This document shows, piece after piece, positions 37,051 through 48,585 of a DNA stretch of 64,000 nt. The DNA lies in the NCBI RefSeq assembly GCF_000208745.1, contig NC_030854.1:11419467-11483466 (forward strand), written 5' to 3'. The notes below the pieces were generated by a model. It searched no databases and was not told where the DNA came from. It was given only the letters and a program-made list of their open reading frames with translations. A program made the position numbers and the translations under genes. Within the stretch, counting starts at the first letter, position 1. The number at the start of each line of letters is the position of its first letter. Source of the DNA: Theobroma cacao (taxonomy: Eukaryota; Streptophyta; Magnoliopsida; Malvales; Malvaceae).

Positions 37051-38632
37051 TTATATACTATTATTATTTTACTATATGTTCATTTTATTTCTCTCATTAA
37101 TTCCACTACATATCCTTCAATCTTTATGTTTCAAATTCGATCCTTTTAATACGTCTAAAAACTTCAATTTTCATCTATCTTCCTTCCTCTGTACGTGTAC
37201 TACCAAATTATCAAAATTGCACTTCAACGCGGTATTATCATAATATTTAAATATTTATTTATCCGCGTTAGCTCGACTTAGCAAAACACGCGTATTTCAC
37301 TTTCGTCGCTCATTTCCAAAAATTTTTTTGTATTTCTTCTCCCCCACTTGGATCAACCATATGATCCTTCTTCATGACTGATTTTGATTTCGACATCCGG
37401 TTAAATATTAATATTTTAATATTATTTTATTAATAAAATATTATTTTATTCTAAAAATTTCCTAATGTCTCCTTGGTACCTAAAATACCTTATCATGCCT
37501 CAATTGACTTCTGAATCACCTTTCATCTCACAAATTCTCATTCGATAAAAATATTATTATTTTATTGTTATTTCCTCGCGTGCGAAATATTTTATCCTAA
37601 ACTATTCCTTTCATCTTTCATCACTTTTAAACATTATAATTGACCTCAATTTGCTTCCGATAAACTTTACTAATCACTGTTTCAAAATATGGGGTATCAC
37701 ATTAGGTCCTTGAAGGCTATTTAAATAGTGATTTTCAAAGTAGTTTTAGGAGAGATAGAGAGCAACTTTTCTAGAGAAAAAAAAGCCATCAAATCTTAGT
37801 TTTCTCTTTTTACTTTTGTTCTTCTCTCACTTTCTTTGACATAGATTGATGGTTGATTTTCTTTGGTTGTTGTTTTCAGTAGATAATATGAACTAATTTA
37901 CTTTTTCTAGTATTATGATTGAACTCAACATGTAATTTGAATGCTTTATCTCTCTTTTGTTTATTATCACTAAAATATGAGTTATTTATTCCAATTCTAT
38001 GTTTAATGCTTCTAATTTTTTTTATCACCAATTAGATTGATTTGGATATCTAAATACAGCTTGATGAAGGCAATTTAGATTGGGCCATAAGTGGAACAAC
38101 ATGTGTTCAAATTCACTTAGTTGATTAGGTGATTTGATTTGCATATAGGATGGACATATATAGATGTGTAGCATATAGTCAGGATTAGAGCACATACTTA
38201 ATGAATCTTTCTTCTATTGAATTTACATAAACATATAGTAAATTAATAGAGAAAGATATTTTTATAAGAACCTCAACGTAGACTTATAAATAAATTGGGA
38301 CTCTAGGTTAGCAATTCAATCCACTGAAGTAAGTTTAGAGAGAGAAAAAAGATTCAGATGAAATGCTGAGGGATATTGTAATCCTAGGCTTTTATTAATT
38401 GGGTTTTTCTAAGCAAAGCTTCGTCAATTAGCTTTTAGATTTAGTTTAGTTATTATTTAGTATTAGTTTTGCTTTTAATTAGTCACTTTAATTCAATTGT
38501 TCAAATAAAATTAAGTTGAGTTAGTTTTAGTATTTAGCAAAAGTTGGTACAATTATCTATGGGATTCGACACTCTATTTACTGTTATATTACTTGTTATG
38601 ATACGTACACTTGCATGATAAAATTGAGAACA

Positions 38633-39646
38633 ACGCCACATTGCCATGTTGATATCTGACGAAAAAGCTTTTCTGGGTCTGATTAATATTAGGTTTTTTA
38701 GAGGCTATTTAAAGGAACCTTTGGAGCAATTAAAAGGAACAATTAAGCAAGGGTTTCTCTAAAGAACAAGTCATAGTCAAGCACTCAAGAAAGTAAGAAA
38801 AACTTGGAAGACCGATGATCAAAGACATGACAATCTTTAGTTTTCTTTTTTTCTATGTTACTTCTTTGATTTTATTGACTTGTTATTGATGGTCAAGCTT
38901 CTTTGGATTGTGTTTTTATAATTCAGCATGAACTAAATCTTTTATCTCGGATTGCAATTGAACCTAACATGTAATTTGGATTTTAATATTCTCTCTTGCT
39001 TATGGTTGATGGTATTTAAGTTGTTTATTTCAATCTTGTGATTAATGTGTCCAATTGATTGGCCTCCAATTAGATTGATTGGGTAACCTAAATTTCAACT
39101 TGGAAAAAGGGTTTTAGTGTAAGCCATGGATGAAATAGTATATGTTCAAATTCAATTAGTTGATTGATTGATTGATTTGTTTCACGTGTAAGATAAGAAT
39201 ATACTTACATGGCATAGACAACCAAAATTAGAGTCTAAGCTTAATAAGACTTTCTTGAACTCAGTTTCCATAGGAATATAGTGAATTGGTTGAAAGGGTT
39301 ATTTTTATAAGCAATTCGAAAGATACTTATAAATAAATTAGAACTTTAAGTTAGCAACTCAGTCCATTTATGTAAGTTTAGAGAGAGCAGAAGAGATTCA
39401 AATAAAGTGTTGAAGGGAAATTGTAATCTTAGGCTTTTTCTGATTAATTTCTCTAGTTTAAATTAGCATTCTTGTTATTAATTTAATTTCCTTCGTTATT
39501 TAGTAGTTTTAATTTGAATAAGACTAAGTTGTTCTAATTTTAGTACTTGGCAAAATTTTGGTAACAATTCCTTGTGAGATTGATACTCTACTTATTTTAT
39601 ATTACTTGTTAATGATATGTGAACTTGCATGGTAAATCCTATAACA
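38633..39646 (+). mobile_element. Truncated Athila-type LTR
   Basis: It begins abruptly after LTR D with text like the middle of D (GCCACATTGCCATGTTGATATC against GTGCCCGTTGATATCCCAAC at about 34022). It carries the usual Athila LTR blocks: 'gattgcaattgaac', 'atgtaatttggat', 'actttaagttagcaactcagtcc' and 'attgtaatcttaggc'. It ends CTATAACA. Its 5' part is missing. It is more diverged than the LTRs at 30743 and 58621. Confidence 0.6.
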
Positions 39647-40106
39647 ACTAGAGGCATCTCAACTCTTTATTCTTCTTTATTGTATCCATTTCAAGGTTAT
39701 ACCTTAACCATTAAAAGGTAGTGTTGTATGGTTATACCTTAACCAAGTGAAAAGGTAGAGATCTTCAATCTTATCCTTAAAAAGATTATAGTGAATGTTG
39801 TGCTTAAACCTTAAAAAGTCATTTTCGTTATGGATTCAAAACTCTTTAATAAAGATAAGGGAGATGACATAGGCAAAGAGATTGAACCTCTATGAAAATA
39901 CTTGTGTTCTTGTTTCTTAGTTTTTTTTATCAAGGTTCTTAGCTTTTTTAACTTAATTCAAACTTAAGTTTTTACTACATAAATTGTCTTACAAGAAGAA
40001 ACATTTTAAAAGGAAATTTTTATTTTCATCAAATTAGTAATGATTTTGAAAAGAAGTCAATTCAGCCCCTTTTGAACTTTCACACTTTGAGCTTATTGCA
40101 CTAACA
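39647..40106 (+). mobile_element. End of a Ty1/copia LTR
   Basis: AT-rich DNA without a gene that ends CTAACA just before a primer-binding site and a copia-type gag. The phrase 'caattcagccccttttgaac' near 40060 resembles the pyrimidine-rich end common in plant copia LTRs. The left boundary is uncertain and may have been removed when the Athila-type LTR fragment joined. Confidence 0.45.
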
Positions 40107-40108
40107 AT

Positions 40109-40120
40109 TGATATTAAAGC
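40109..40120 (+). other. Primer-binding site of the copia element
   Basis: TGATATTAAAGC lies 2 bp after the LTR end and corresponds to the plant initiator-Met tRNA site TGGTATCAGAGC with three transitions. A copia gag follows 65 bp later. Confidence 0.55.
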
Positions 40121-40185
40121 AAACGCTCAAAATTTGAAAGTCTAACAACCTTGAGTGATCCAAAAGCAAAGCTCAAATCATCAAA

Positions 40186-41695
40186 ATGGACGTTACAATA
40201 ATTGTTCTTAGTGAAGGGCAATTAATACAAAAACCTCCACTTTTCTTAAGTATGAACTATCTTTATTGGAAAAAGAGAATGGAGATATTCATTCAATCAA
40301 TGGATCTTGAGGTTTCGAATGTCATTCTAGAAGGTCCTTATGTCCCCTATAGAGAAGTAGATGGGAAAATAGTCATTGAGACTTGGAGAAAATGAGATAA
40401 GAAAGAGAAGAAGTTGATATAAATAAATTGTAAAGCTTATAATACCTTTTTTTATGCTTTAAGTGCTAGTGAGTATAACAAAGTGTCCATGTGTGAAAGT
40501 GCAAAAGGAATTTGGAACACCTTAGAAACTACTTATGTGGGAATCATCTAAGATAAGGAGTCCAAAATAGGATTACTCACATTAGAGTATGAATTATTTA
40601 GAATGAAGGATGAGGAGTCAATAAATCAAATGTTTGATAGGTTCACAAACATAGTTGGAGGCTCGAAAGCACTAGGAAAAGAATTCCCAAATGCCTAACT
40701 AGTGAAGAAACTACTTTTATAGCCTACCCAAGTTATAGAGACCTAAAGTAACAACTATAGAGAAAGTGATGAACCTAAACACCTTGAAAATAAATGAACT
40801 TGTAGGATCGCCACTTACCTATGAAATGACCTAGAAACATGAGAATGGGAGAGGTGAGGTAAAAAAGAAAGACACAAAGTAAAAGGGGATTGCATTAAGT
40901 ATACTCTTCAAGAAGAAGAAAAGAGTGCAATGCAAAAAAGCGAGGAAAATGAGGATATAGCTATGCTAGTAAAGAGGCTGAGCAAATTCATAAAGAGAAA
41001 CTACAACAATAGAGTTAGGAGATCCATAAGGAGAGATATACCAAAAGGAGAGCATAGCAAAGATCACTTGATAATGCTATGAATGTAGAAAACTAAGACA
41101 TACCAAGGATGAGTGTCCAAAAAAAAAAAGCACTTCAAAGACAAAAATAAAGTCATGGTTTCAACTTGGAACAATAGTGATGACTCATAAGATGAAGAAG
41201 AAGAAAAAGTTACCAACCTTTGTTTCATGGTACTTGAAGACTCCAAGGTATGTTCCACTTCATATGATTTTAGTTCAAGTACTTTAGATGAGAATTCATA
41301 TTCATTTCATGTATTACAAGATGCATATGGTGATTTTTCCTTAAAATTTGAATGCATGTCATTAAAGTAGAAAATGATCATTTTTAAGCTTAAGGTGGAA
41401 AATGAGTTTTGAACCAAAGCAAAAGTTGAACTAGAAAATGATATCAAGAATTTGCAAAATTATAGAAATGAATTGGAAAAGAAGAATGAAAACTTGTGTG
41501 AATCTTTTTCAAAGTTCCATGTAAGCCAACAAAAATTGAATGATATGTTGGAAACACAAAAAAGTATTCTTCGATGAAGAATGATTAGGTTATGATGGTA
41601 CTCAAAAGGAAACTTATCTGAAGAATTTCTCTTTTAAAAAATTGAAAACATGGTATTTTCACTAGATGTATATGTTGCCATAATGTATAATGTAG
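40186..41695 (+). pseudogene. gag: Ty1/copia gag, broken (UBN2-type)
   Basis: It starts MDVTIIVLSEGQ with PPLFLSMNYLYWKKRMEIF, the conserved N-terminal motif of plant copia gag. After a stop near 40395 the same frame region continues with ALSASEYNKVS, KGIWNTLE, ESKIGLLTLEYELFRMKDEES and SKALGKEFPN, all in the order seen in this family. A CCHC zinc knuckle CYECRKLRHTKDEC lies at 41075-41116. A coiled-coil-like Lys/Glu-rich stretch follows (about 41390-41560). Many stops and frame changes are present. No copia protease, IN or RT follows: at about 41696 the sequence switches to Athila gag. Confidence 0.8.
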
Positions 41696-42108
41696 CCATA
41701 TTCCAATACTTATAATCCTGGTTGGAGAAACCATCCCAATTTTTCATGGAATAACAGTGCAAGACCTTCCAATCCAAAGCCCAACATGCCTTCGGGATTT
41801 CAACAACAAGTTAGACCACCAGTTCCTGAAAAGAAGCCCCATGTGAAAGAACTTCTCTTGCAGTATATATCCAAGAATGATACGATAATTCAAAGCTTTG
41901 GAGCATCCTTGAGAAATCTTGAAACCCAAATGGGACAGCTTGCAAATTCCATCAACAATAGACCTTAAGGTTCTCTACCTAGTGACACACAAATCAATCC
42001 TAAAGGTAAGGAACAATGCCAAGCAATCACTTTAAGGAGTGGAAAAAAGATTGAAAGGGTGAATGAAAAGCAGATGAACTTGAGAATGAAGTTGTTGATA
42101 GGGAAGGA
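41696..42108 (+). pseudogene. gag: Athila element 2 gag, C-terminal part
   Basis: It opens at CCATATTCCAATACT and reads NTYNPGWRNHPNFSW (41705 on). It continues into the frame 41786-41965 with LQYISKNDTIIQ and SLRNLETQMGQLANSINNRP, the Athila gag C-terminus, then a stop. TLRSGKKIER follows. The N-terminal half (capsid-like region and zinc knuckle) is absent upstream. A matching half lies inverted at 60061-60993. One frameshift lies between about 42060 and 42109. Confidence 0.85.
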
Positions 42109-42564
42109 ATGTGTGAAAAAGAGAGTGAAGTCGAACAGAAAGAAGAAGTCAAGGCTAAAAATCATGGAACTTCTCAAGTCATCCATCCTCCACCACCTTT
42201 TCCCCAAAAGCTCCAAAAGCAAAAACTTGAAAAGCAATTTCAAAAGTTCATCAATGTCTTCAAGAAATTACACATAAATATCCCTTTTGCTAAAGCTTTC
42301 GAACAAATGCCCAGTTATGTCAAGTTTTTGAAGGACATCCTCTCCAAAAAGAGAAAGCTAGGTAAGTTTGAAACTGTCTCCCTTACAGAAGAGTGTAGTG
42401 CAATTCTCCAAAACAAGCTGCCACCAAAACTCAAAGATCCAGGTAGTTTCACAATCCCTTGCACTATTAGTAATTTATTTTTTGCAAAAGCTTTGAGTGA
42501 TTTAGGTGCAAGTATCAATTTAATGCCTTGGTCAATTTTTGAGAAACTTGGTTTGGGGGAATGA
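42109..42564 (+). pseudogene. pol: Athila element 2 gag-protease segment
   Basis: A frame of 151 codons. Residues 30-60 are a proline- and lysine-rich linker (PPPPFPQKLQKQK). KFINVFKKLHINIPFAKAFEQMPSY and KFLKDILSKKRK are the conserved pre-protease motif of Athila/Tat. DLGAS at residues 131-135, followed by INLMPW, is the aspartic protease active site in the form usual for this lineage. The frame ends at a TGA at 42562-42564. The protein clearly continues in the same frame after it, so this is a single inactivating stop. Confidence 0.88.
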
Positions 42565-42582
42565 AAACCCTTTTCTATAACT

Positions 42583-44181
42583 TTGCAACTGGCTGATCGT
42601 TCTTATGTGTACCCAAGGGGAATTATTGAAGATGTTCTTGTCATGGTAGATAAATTTATTTTTCCAGTTGATTTTATAATTCTTGACATGGAAGAAGATA
42701 GGCAAATTCTAATCATTCTTGGGAGGCCATTCTTAGCAACTGCTAGAGCTTTGATTGATGTTGAAAAAGGTGAGCTCACTTTGAGAGTTCAAGTCCAACA
42801 AGTAACATTTAATATATTCAAAGCTTTAAAATTGCCTGTGACATTTGAATACTGTGTTTCTGTGAGTGTAGTGAACAATTTGACACATGATGTTTTCTTA
42901 GAAGAAAATCCCAATGATCTTCTTGAAACATGTTTAGTTGCTAACTATGATAGGGATGATGATGAGTTTATTGATTATTCAAATTTGTTGAATGCTCACT
43001 CCAGATTTAGAGCTAATCATCAATTTGAGTCTTTAGATATTTCAACTTCTTTGGTGCCAGCTTCTAAGCCTTCCATTAAGGAGCCACCTATTTTGGAACT
43101 CAAACCTCTTCCAACACACTTGAGGTATGCTTTTCTTGGAAAATCTTCCAATCTTTCGGTTATTATTTTTTATGCTCTTACTAGCTTGCAACAGGAAAAG
43201 TTATTGAGAACACTTAGAGAATTCAAGAAAGCAATAGGGTGGACCATAGTTGATATTAAGGGAATTAGCCCTTCTATTTGCATGCATAAAATTCTTCTTG
43301 AGGAAGATCACAAAGCCACAATTGAACAACAAAGAAGATTGAATCCTATCATGAAGGAAGTGGTCAAGAAGGAAATCATGAAGTGGTTGGATGTCGAAAT
43401 AATTTACCCTATCTCTGATAGCTCATGGGTAAGTCTAGTTCAATGTGTTCCTAAGAAAAGAGGAATGACTGTGGTGGCCAATGACAATAATGAGCTCATT
43501 CCAACAAGAACGGTGATTGGATGGAGAGTGTGCATGGACTACCGCAAGCTCAACAAAGCTACAAGGAAAGATCACTTCCCTCTTCCATTCATTGATCAAA
43601 TGTTAGATCGCTTGGCTGGTAAAGAATATTATTGTTTTCTGGATGGTTATTCTGGCTATAACCAAATTGCTATTGCTCTTGAAGATCAGGAAAAGACTAC
43701 ATTTACATGTCCTTATGGCACCTTTGCTTTTAGAAGAATGCCATTTGGATTATGTAATGCACTTGCCACCTTTCAGCGATGCATGATGGCCATATTCACA
43801 AACATGGTGGAAAAATGCTTAGAGGTATTTATGGATGATTTCTCAGTTTTTGGAAATAATTTTGATGATTGTCTTTTAAATCTTGCTAGGGTAGTCAAGA
43901 GGTGCGAAAAGAGAAATTTGGTGCTCCATTGGGAGAAATGTCACTTCATGGTGCGAGAAGGTATTGTTCTTGGGCATAAGATCTCTAGTAATGGCATTGA
44001 GGTAGATAAAGCAAAAATTGAAGCAATCGAGAAATTACCACCTCCAATAAATGTCAAAGGTATTAGAAGTTTTCTTGGTCATGCTAGTTTTTATAGAAGA
44101 TTTATTAAGGACTTTTCAAAAATTTCTAAATCACTTTGCAACTTATTAGAGAAAGATGTGCCATTTAAGTTTGATAATTAA
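42583..44181 (+). pseudogene. pol: Athila element 2 protease end and reverse transcriptase
   Basis: A 532-codon open stretch in the same frame as the segment before it. Residues 1-70 finish the protease (FIILDMEED, ILGRPFLATA). Residues 165-200 are the ELKPLPTHLRYAFL linker. RT follows from about 250: KEIMKWLDVEIIYPI, RVCMDYRKLNKAT (about 310), FRRMPFGLCNA (about 383-393) and the catalytic FMDD at 416-419 (43828-43839). The FLGHASFYRRFIKDFS connection comes near the end. The RT core is complete and looks well preserved. It ends at a TAA (44179-44181) where the family normally continues into RNase H. Confidence 0.92.
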
Positions 44182-44633
44182 TGTCTTGTTGCTTTTGATG
44201 AATTGAAGAAAAGATTAATATCTGCACCTATCATAATTAGTCCCGATTGGACTCTTCCTTTTGAGCTAATGTGTGATGCGAGTGATTATGCAGTGGGAGC
44301 TATTTAGGGACAAAGGAAGGATAAAACCTTCCATTCCATCTATTATGCTAGCAAGACTTTGAATGAGGCTCAGAAAAATTATACCATGACAGAAAATGAG
44401 CTCTTGGCTGTGGTTTTTGCTTTTCACAAATTTCGCTCCTATCTCTTGGGGACAAAGGTGATAGTGTCATTGATCACTCAGCTATCAAGTATTTGATTGC
44501 CAAGAAGAATGCTAAGCCAAGATTGATAAGGTGGATTCATTTACTTTAAGAATTTGATCTTGAGATTCGTGATGGAAAAGGAATAGAAAATCAAGTTACA
44601 GACCACCTCTCAAGATTAGAGATTGAAGCTTAA
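44182..44633 (+). pseudogene. pol: Athila element 2 RNase H
   Basis: After the stop the frame continues FDELKKRLISAPII and FELMCDASDYAVGAI (first catalytic Asp), a stop near 44305, then YYASKTLNEAQKNYTMTENELLAVVFAFHKF (catalytic Glu region). A small deletion near 44467 shifts the frame just before DHSAIKYLIAKKNAKPRLIRW. Another stop lies near 44547, then EFDLEIRD and DHLSRLE close the domain before a TAA at 44631. It is inactive. Confidence 0.88.
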
Positions 44634-45584
44634 GGTAAGGATTCAACCTTAATCAAAGAGACTTTTCTTGATGAACAAATCCTTAAAGTTGGTAAGAAAT
44701 CACTTCCTTGGTATGCTGATTTTGTAAACTATTTGGTAAGCAATATTATTCCCACTGATTTAAATTTTCATCAGAAAAAGAAATTTTTGCATAATGTTAT
44801 ATTTTATTTTTGGGATGAGCCTTACTTGTTCAAACAGTGTAAAGACCAGATGTTAAAAAAATGTGTCTTGGAAGAAGATATTCAAAGTGTACTTCGCCAT
44901 TGCCATTCTTCAGATTATGAAGGACACTTTGGAGGAATTAGGACTACTGCTAAAGTTTTCCAATCAAGTTTGTATTGGCCTACATTATTTAAGGATGCTC
45001 ACAATTTCGTTTTGCATTGTGACAGGTGCCAAAGAGTGCGAAACATCTCAAGGAGACATGAGATGCCTCTCAACAACATAATGGAGATAGAAATTTTTTA
45101 TGTATGGGGTATTGACTTCATGGGTCCATTTATATCTTCATATAACAACAAATACATTTTGCTTGCTGTGGATTATGTCTCCAAGTGGGTTGAAGCGGCA
45201 GCCTTTCCTCATAATGATTCGAAGGTGGTAATGAATTTCATCAAGAAGAATATTTTCACTCGATTCGGCACTCCAAGGGCAATCATTAGTGATGAGGGAA
45301 GTCACTTTTGCAACAAATATTTTGATGCCCTTCTGGCAAAATATGGAGTTAAACACAAGGTTGCCATTGCGTACCATCCTCAGACTAGTGGCCAAGTGAA
45401 AGTATCGAATCGTGAAAGCAAGAGGATATTGGAGAAAATCACAGGTCCCACAAGAAAAGATTGGTCAAAGAGATTGGATGATGCACTATGGGCATATAGG
45501 ACTGCTTACAAGACCCCGATTGGTATGTCTCTATATAATTTGGTCTTTGGTAAAGCTTGTCACTTACCGGTGGAACTTGAACAC
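44634..45584 (+). pseudogene. pol: Athila element 2 integrase, zinc and catalytic domains
   Basis: Open from 44634, with a first Met at 44733. Counted from that Met, the zinc-binding residues are His58, His65, Cys96 and Cys99 ([12 protein letters not shown]). WGIDFMGPF gives the first catalytic Asp (128) and IISDEG the second (187). The third catalytic residue, normally Glu 35 residues further in a GQVEVSNRE context, is Lys223 (codon AAA 45399-45401). [15 protein letters not shown] and [12 protein letters not shown] follow. The domain is cut at 45585 by a solo LTR and resumes at 48586. Confidence 0.9.
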
Positions 45585-48580
45585 TGTCACGACCCGGAAC
45601 CTTCCTCGGGCCCATGACAACCGCCGTGACGTCCCAATTGACACTCATTACCCGAAATGCCAATCAGAACCCCGCAAGGCTTACATATCAGTTTTTTACC
45701 TTTTTTGTGAGTAATCATTTTTAAACATTCCATTTTAAACAATTTCCAGTAGTTTCCTGCTCAAGTAAATCAAAAGACAAAAATATTTTAAAAAGATTTA
45801 TAGATAAATATCACTATTCAAAATATTGATTAAAATATAGCATTTTTTTATATAAAACAATGTTTATAGAAACACGTGTAAGAAATCTTTTGTAACGTAT
45901 AAGTAAAATAAATTCACACATGAAAAAATTTACAAAGTTATAATGTACAATAATGGTTACAATGACAATTGGCCCAAAATACACCCAGTGTTGGTGCTAG
46001 AAACCTACTGTCTGTGTGGTAAAGATGTCAACTGGAATACTCGACAAAATAAGGTACTACAAGCTACCACAGGCCTAAAATGTTTGGAAAGGAGGTGGGT
46101 GAGATTTTGCAATCCCAATGAGTAAACAGACATTATCATAAATATCTAAAGGCAAGTAACATGGAGGCAAGTTTAAACAACAATTTATATACCATTTCAT
46201 AAGGTTTTTAATTTATACCATAAACCATAAAATATTTATAATTTACCGAAATAGTTGTTAAGGCTTATGTCTTTTATTAAAAACAAGGCTCAAGCCAAAA
46301 CTAATCGTCGGGGATACCTTGGCCGAGGCATTTAACTGAGTTCGCCGAGGTTGTTAAGATATTCACATGTGAAACACATTTTTATTTTTAAAACAAGCTG
46401 TTCCTTGGCGTTGGTCGAGTTACACATTTACGTGGGGGTTCGACGTGAAGTGAGCTTTAATACTACCCCGAGAGTTACCCTCCTCGCCTCTACAACTGGA
46501 GTAACTATATAACCGGGTTTACCGTGCCCCTCTAATAGGCAGTCCATGAAAACCCGTCACTGTAGTGACTAACCCACCAATTTTAATAAAATTTCGACAG
46601 TATAACGTGGCTTTTATTTATTTATCCAGCCTGTATAGTAAAAACAGCTTACATAAATTTCCCAATACACTTACAAAATATAGCCACATATACTTATATC
46701 TCATAAGCCATTCATAAGAAAATATATAACTTTCAAGATAGTTAACAGCCTCCAATTACTCAATTTCATAATCAACATAATATATATTTTTTTGTCACAT
46801 TTATTTCTAAAACATAAAAAATCCCGTTTTAATCTCATTTTCGTTTCATAAAATACATAAAGTGCATTTTAAAAATAAACTCCAGATAATTCACAATAAT
46901 AATAGGTTTACTCACCGTTTGTACAAACTAAAAGCTTTCTAGGTGCCTCGATAACTACTCGTCGGGTACGATTTCCTTGCCTTTACCGGAAGGCTCTCCT
47001 CTTAGACAGATTGCAAAAATTTACTTAATTCATCACATTAATGCTAAATAACTATATATTTGACTTAAATCCTATACTAATGCATGGTATGAAATGCAAT
47101 AGCCAAAAATGGCTTAAACGCGGTATTAACCTATTTTTGGCACTTTACTCGATAAATTGCTAACGTGCTCCATTTTAGCTCTAAATCGTCTCATTCTCTC
47201 TCCAACAATTCTAACCATTAAATATCAGCATATAACCTTCTAAAATAACCAAAATCAGTTCACTTTCCTCCTTGGAAAATTCAGCCAAAAATGGGACATT
47301 AACTCGGTAAATTTTCTACTTTGTTTTTCTATCACATTTAACCATTTTTCATCATTTTCTCTTCATTTCTCTTAGAATAAAAATCGGATCATCATCATTG
47401 TACCTTATTGCAGATTCGGCCAAGGGTGGGTATTGTGAAAATTTAATGCTTTCTTGCCCAATTTAATTTCTAAACACATTTAACTAACTAAAACTACCTA
47501 TTTAACTAACTAAAACTACCTATTTAACTAAAAATCAAAACCTAAAAATTTCAAAATCTCTCCCCTAGAATTTCGTCCAGCCCTTGATGTCACTTTTAGA
47601 TCTCTCTCCTCAAGCATGCTAAATGGAAACAAAGGCATAGGAAAGGTAGAAATCAAGCTAAAGTCAAAAAATCTTACCGTTAGACGCGTAAACGGGCGAA
47701 AAACGCGAATTCCTCTTTGAATTTTCTTGTTTCTCTTTGGTTTTTCTTTTTTTCTTCCTTTCCTCTCTATTTTCTCTCTTGTTCTCCCTTATGGCCGGCC
47801 AGCACTTAAAATGGGGTTTAAATGGGCTGACTTTTCATTAAAATAATATTATATCATTAAAAAAATGCCACGTGTCACTTTCCCATTGGTCCATTTTTAA
47901 AATTTCATCCATTTGTTTCCAAATTTTCACCATACACTTGTCCCACATATCCATAGCTTAGATAAAATTCTCAGACTTATCCAAAGTCTCGGTGGAGTAA
48001 TTTTTAAAATTTACACTTTTCCCCCGTAAAAGTCAAAAATTACATTTTTGCCCCAAAAACTGAAAAATTGCCCATAGACATATTTTTCATCCCTTATACT
48101 CATACAATTCTCCAATTTGTCAAATTTGATCTAAATTCTCTCAAAATCTCAAATTTTGTCTATGGGTGGTAAAATTACGATTTTGCCCCTACACTCCAGA
48201 AATCACCAGAATTAAGGTTTTTCACTTGCTATCATTAAATTATACTCGAAATAGTTAATCTTGGTCAAAAATTTCACTCCATTATCAAATTATTATCTCA
48301 AGTGGTAAAATGACGATTTTACCCCTAAACATCAAAATTTTCAATTTTACCCCCAATGAACCCTCAAACTCCGAACAATCGGTTTTAGTCATTCCTTGAC
48401 TATAAAATATTAAATTTCATCCTACGATTCCGATTTGAACTAGTTCAAGGTTAAATAAACTCAAGTGTACAGTTAGGCACGATACTGGGTTTCGTCTATT
48501 CTTAAGTGCTTTCCTAGCATAATAACATGCTACTCAGTGCATGTATGTCATGACATGTGTTTATAGGGTTAAGTTTTACA
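45585..48580 (-). mobile_element. Solo LTR family F inserted in Athila integrase
   Basis: On the minus strand it starts TGTAAAACTTAACCC and ends CGGGTCGTGACA, 2996 bp. The TSD AACAC is perfect (45580-45584 and 48581-48585). The host frame is intact across the site (ELEH before, AYWAVKK after). It resembles 17316-20157 closely in the same orientation and 52556-55503 in the opposite one. The 150 bp extra relative to the first copy lie mainly near 48185-48330. Confidence 0.93.
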
Positions 48581-48585
48581 AACAC

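Larger units (their letters stand above)
34072..37701 (-). mobile_element. Solo LTR family E (B-type 5' half, A-type 3' half)
   Basis: On the minus strand it starts TGTGATACCCC at 37701 and ends AGGTCGTGTCA at 34072, 3630 bp. It has a perfect TSD TTAGG (34067-34071 and 37702-37706). Its left half (34072 to about 35520) resembles the 3' halves of families A and F, including the conserved hairpin block. Its right half resembles family B (3514-5152, 61821-62951). Long CT-rich and AT-rich stretches and a tandem repeat (36371-36485) lie in the B-type half. No gene is seen. Confidence 0.9.
5664..38632 (+). mobile_element. Athila-type LTR (D), split by nested insertions
   Basis: Outermost layer of the nest. 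Its own sequence is 5664-5692, 33530-34071 and 37707-38632, about 1.5 kb together, close to the 1.45 kb of the Athila LTRs at 30743 and 58621. It starts TGTGATAACTC after a polypurine tract and ends GAGAACA. The middle carries the Athila LTR phrase about aching 'ctacag..atccaa..gatgtgattctt'; the last part carries the 'ggactctaggttagcaattc' and 'attgtaatcctaggc' blocks seen in the other Athila LTRs. The first break is filled by LTR C copy 2, the second by the solo LTR 34072-37701. It is the 3' LTR of the element ending at 5663. Confidence 0.7.

Noticed and set aside
36066..37243. Several open frames rich in Phe, Ser and Leu in solo LTR E
   Set aside because: They arise from CT-rich and (TA)n low-complexity DNA and lack a common frame or motif.
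45412..45714. Frame crossing from Athila integrase into the solo LTR, and similar frames on the other strand
   Set aside because: These are shadow frames of the integrase or chance read-through into LTR sequence at an insertion joint.
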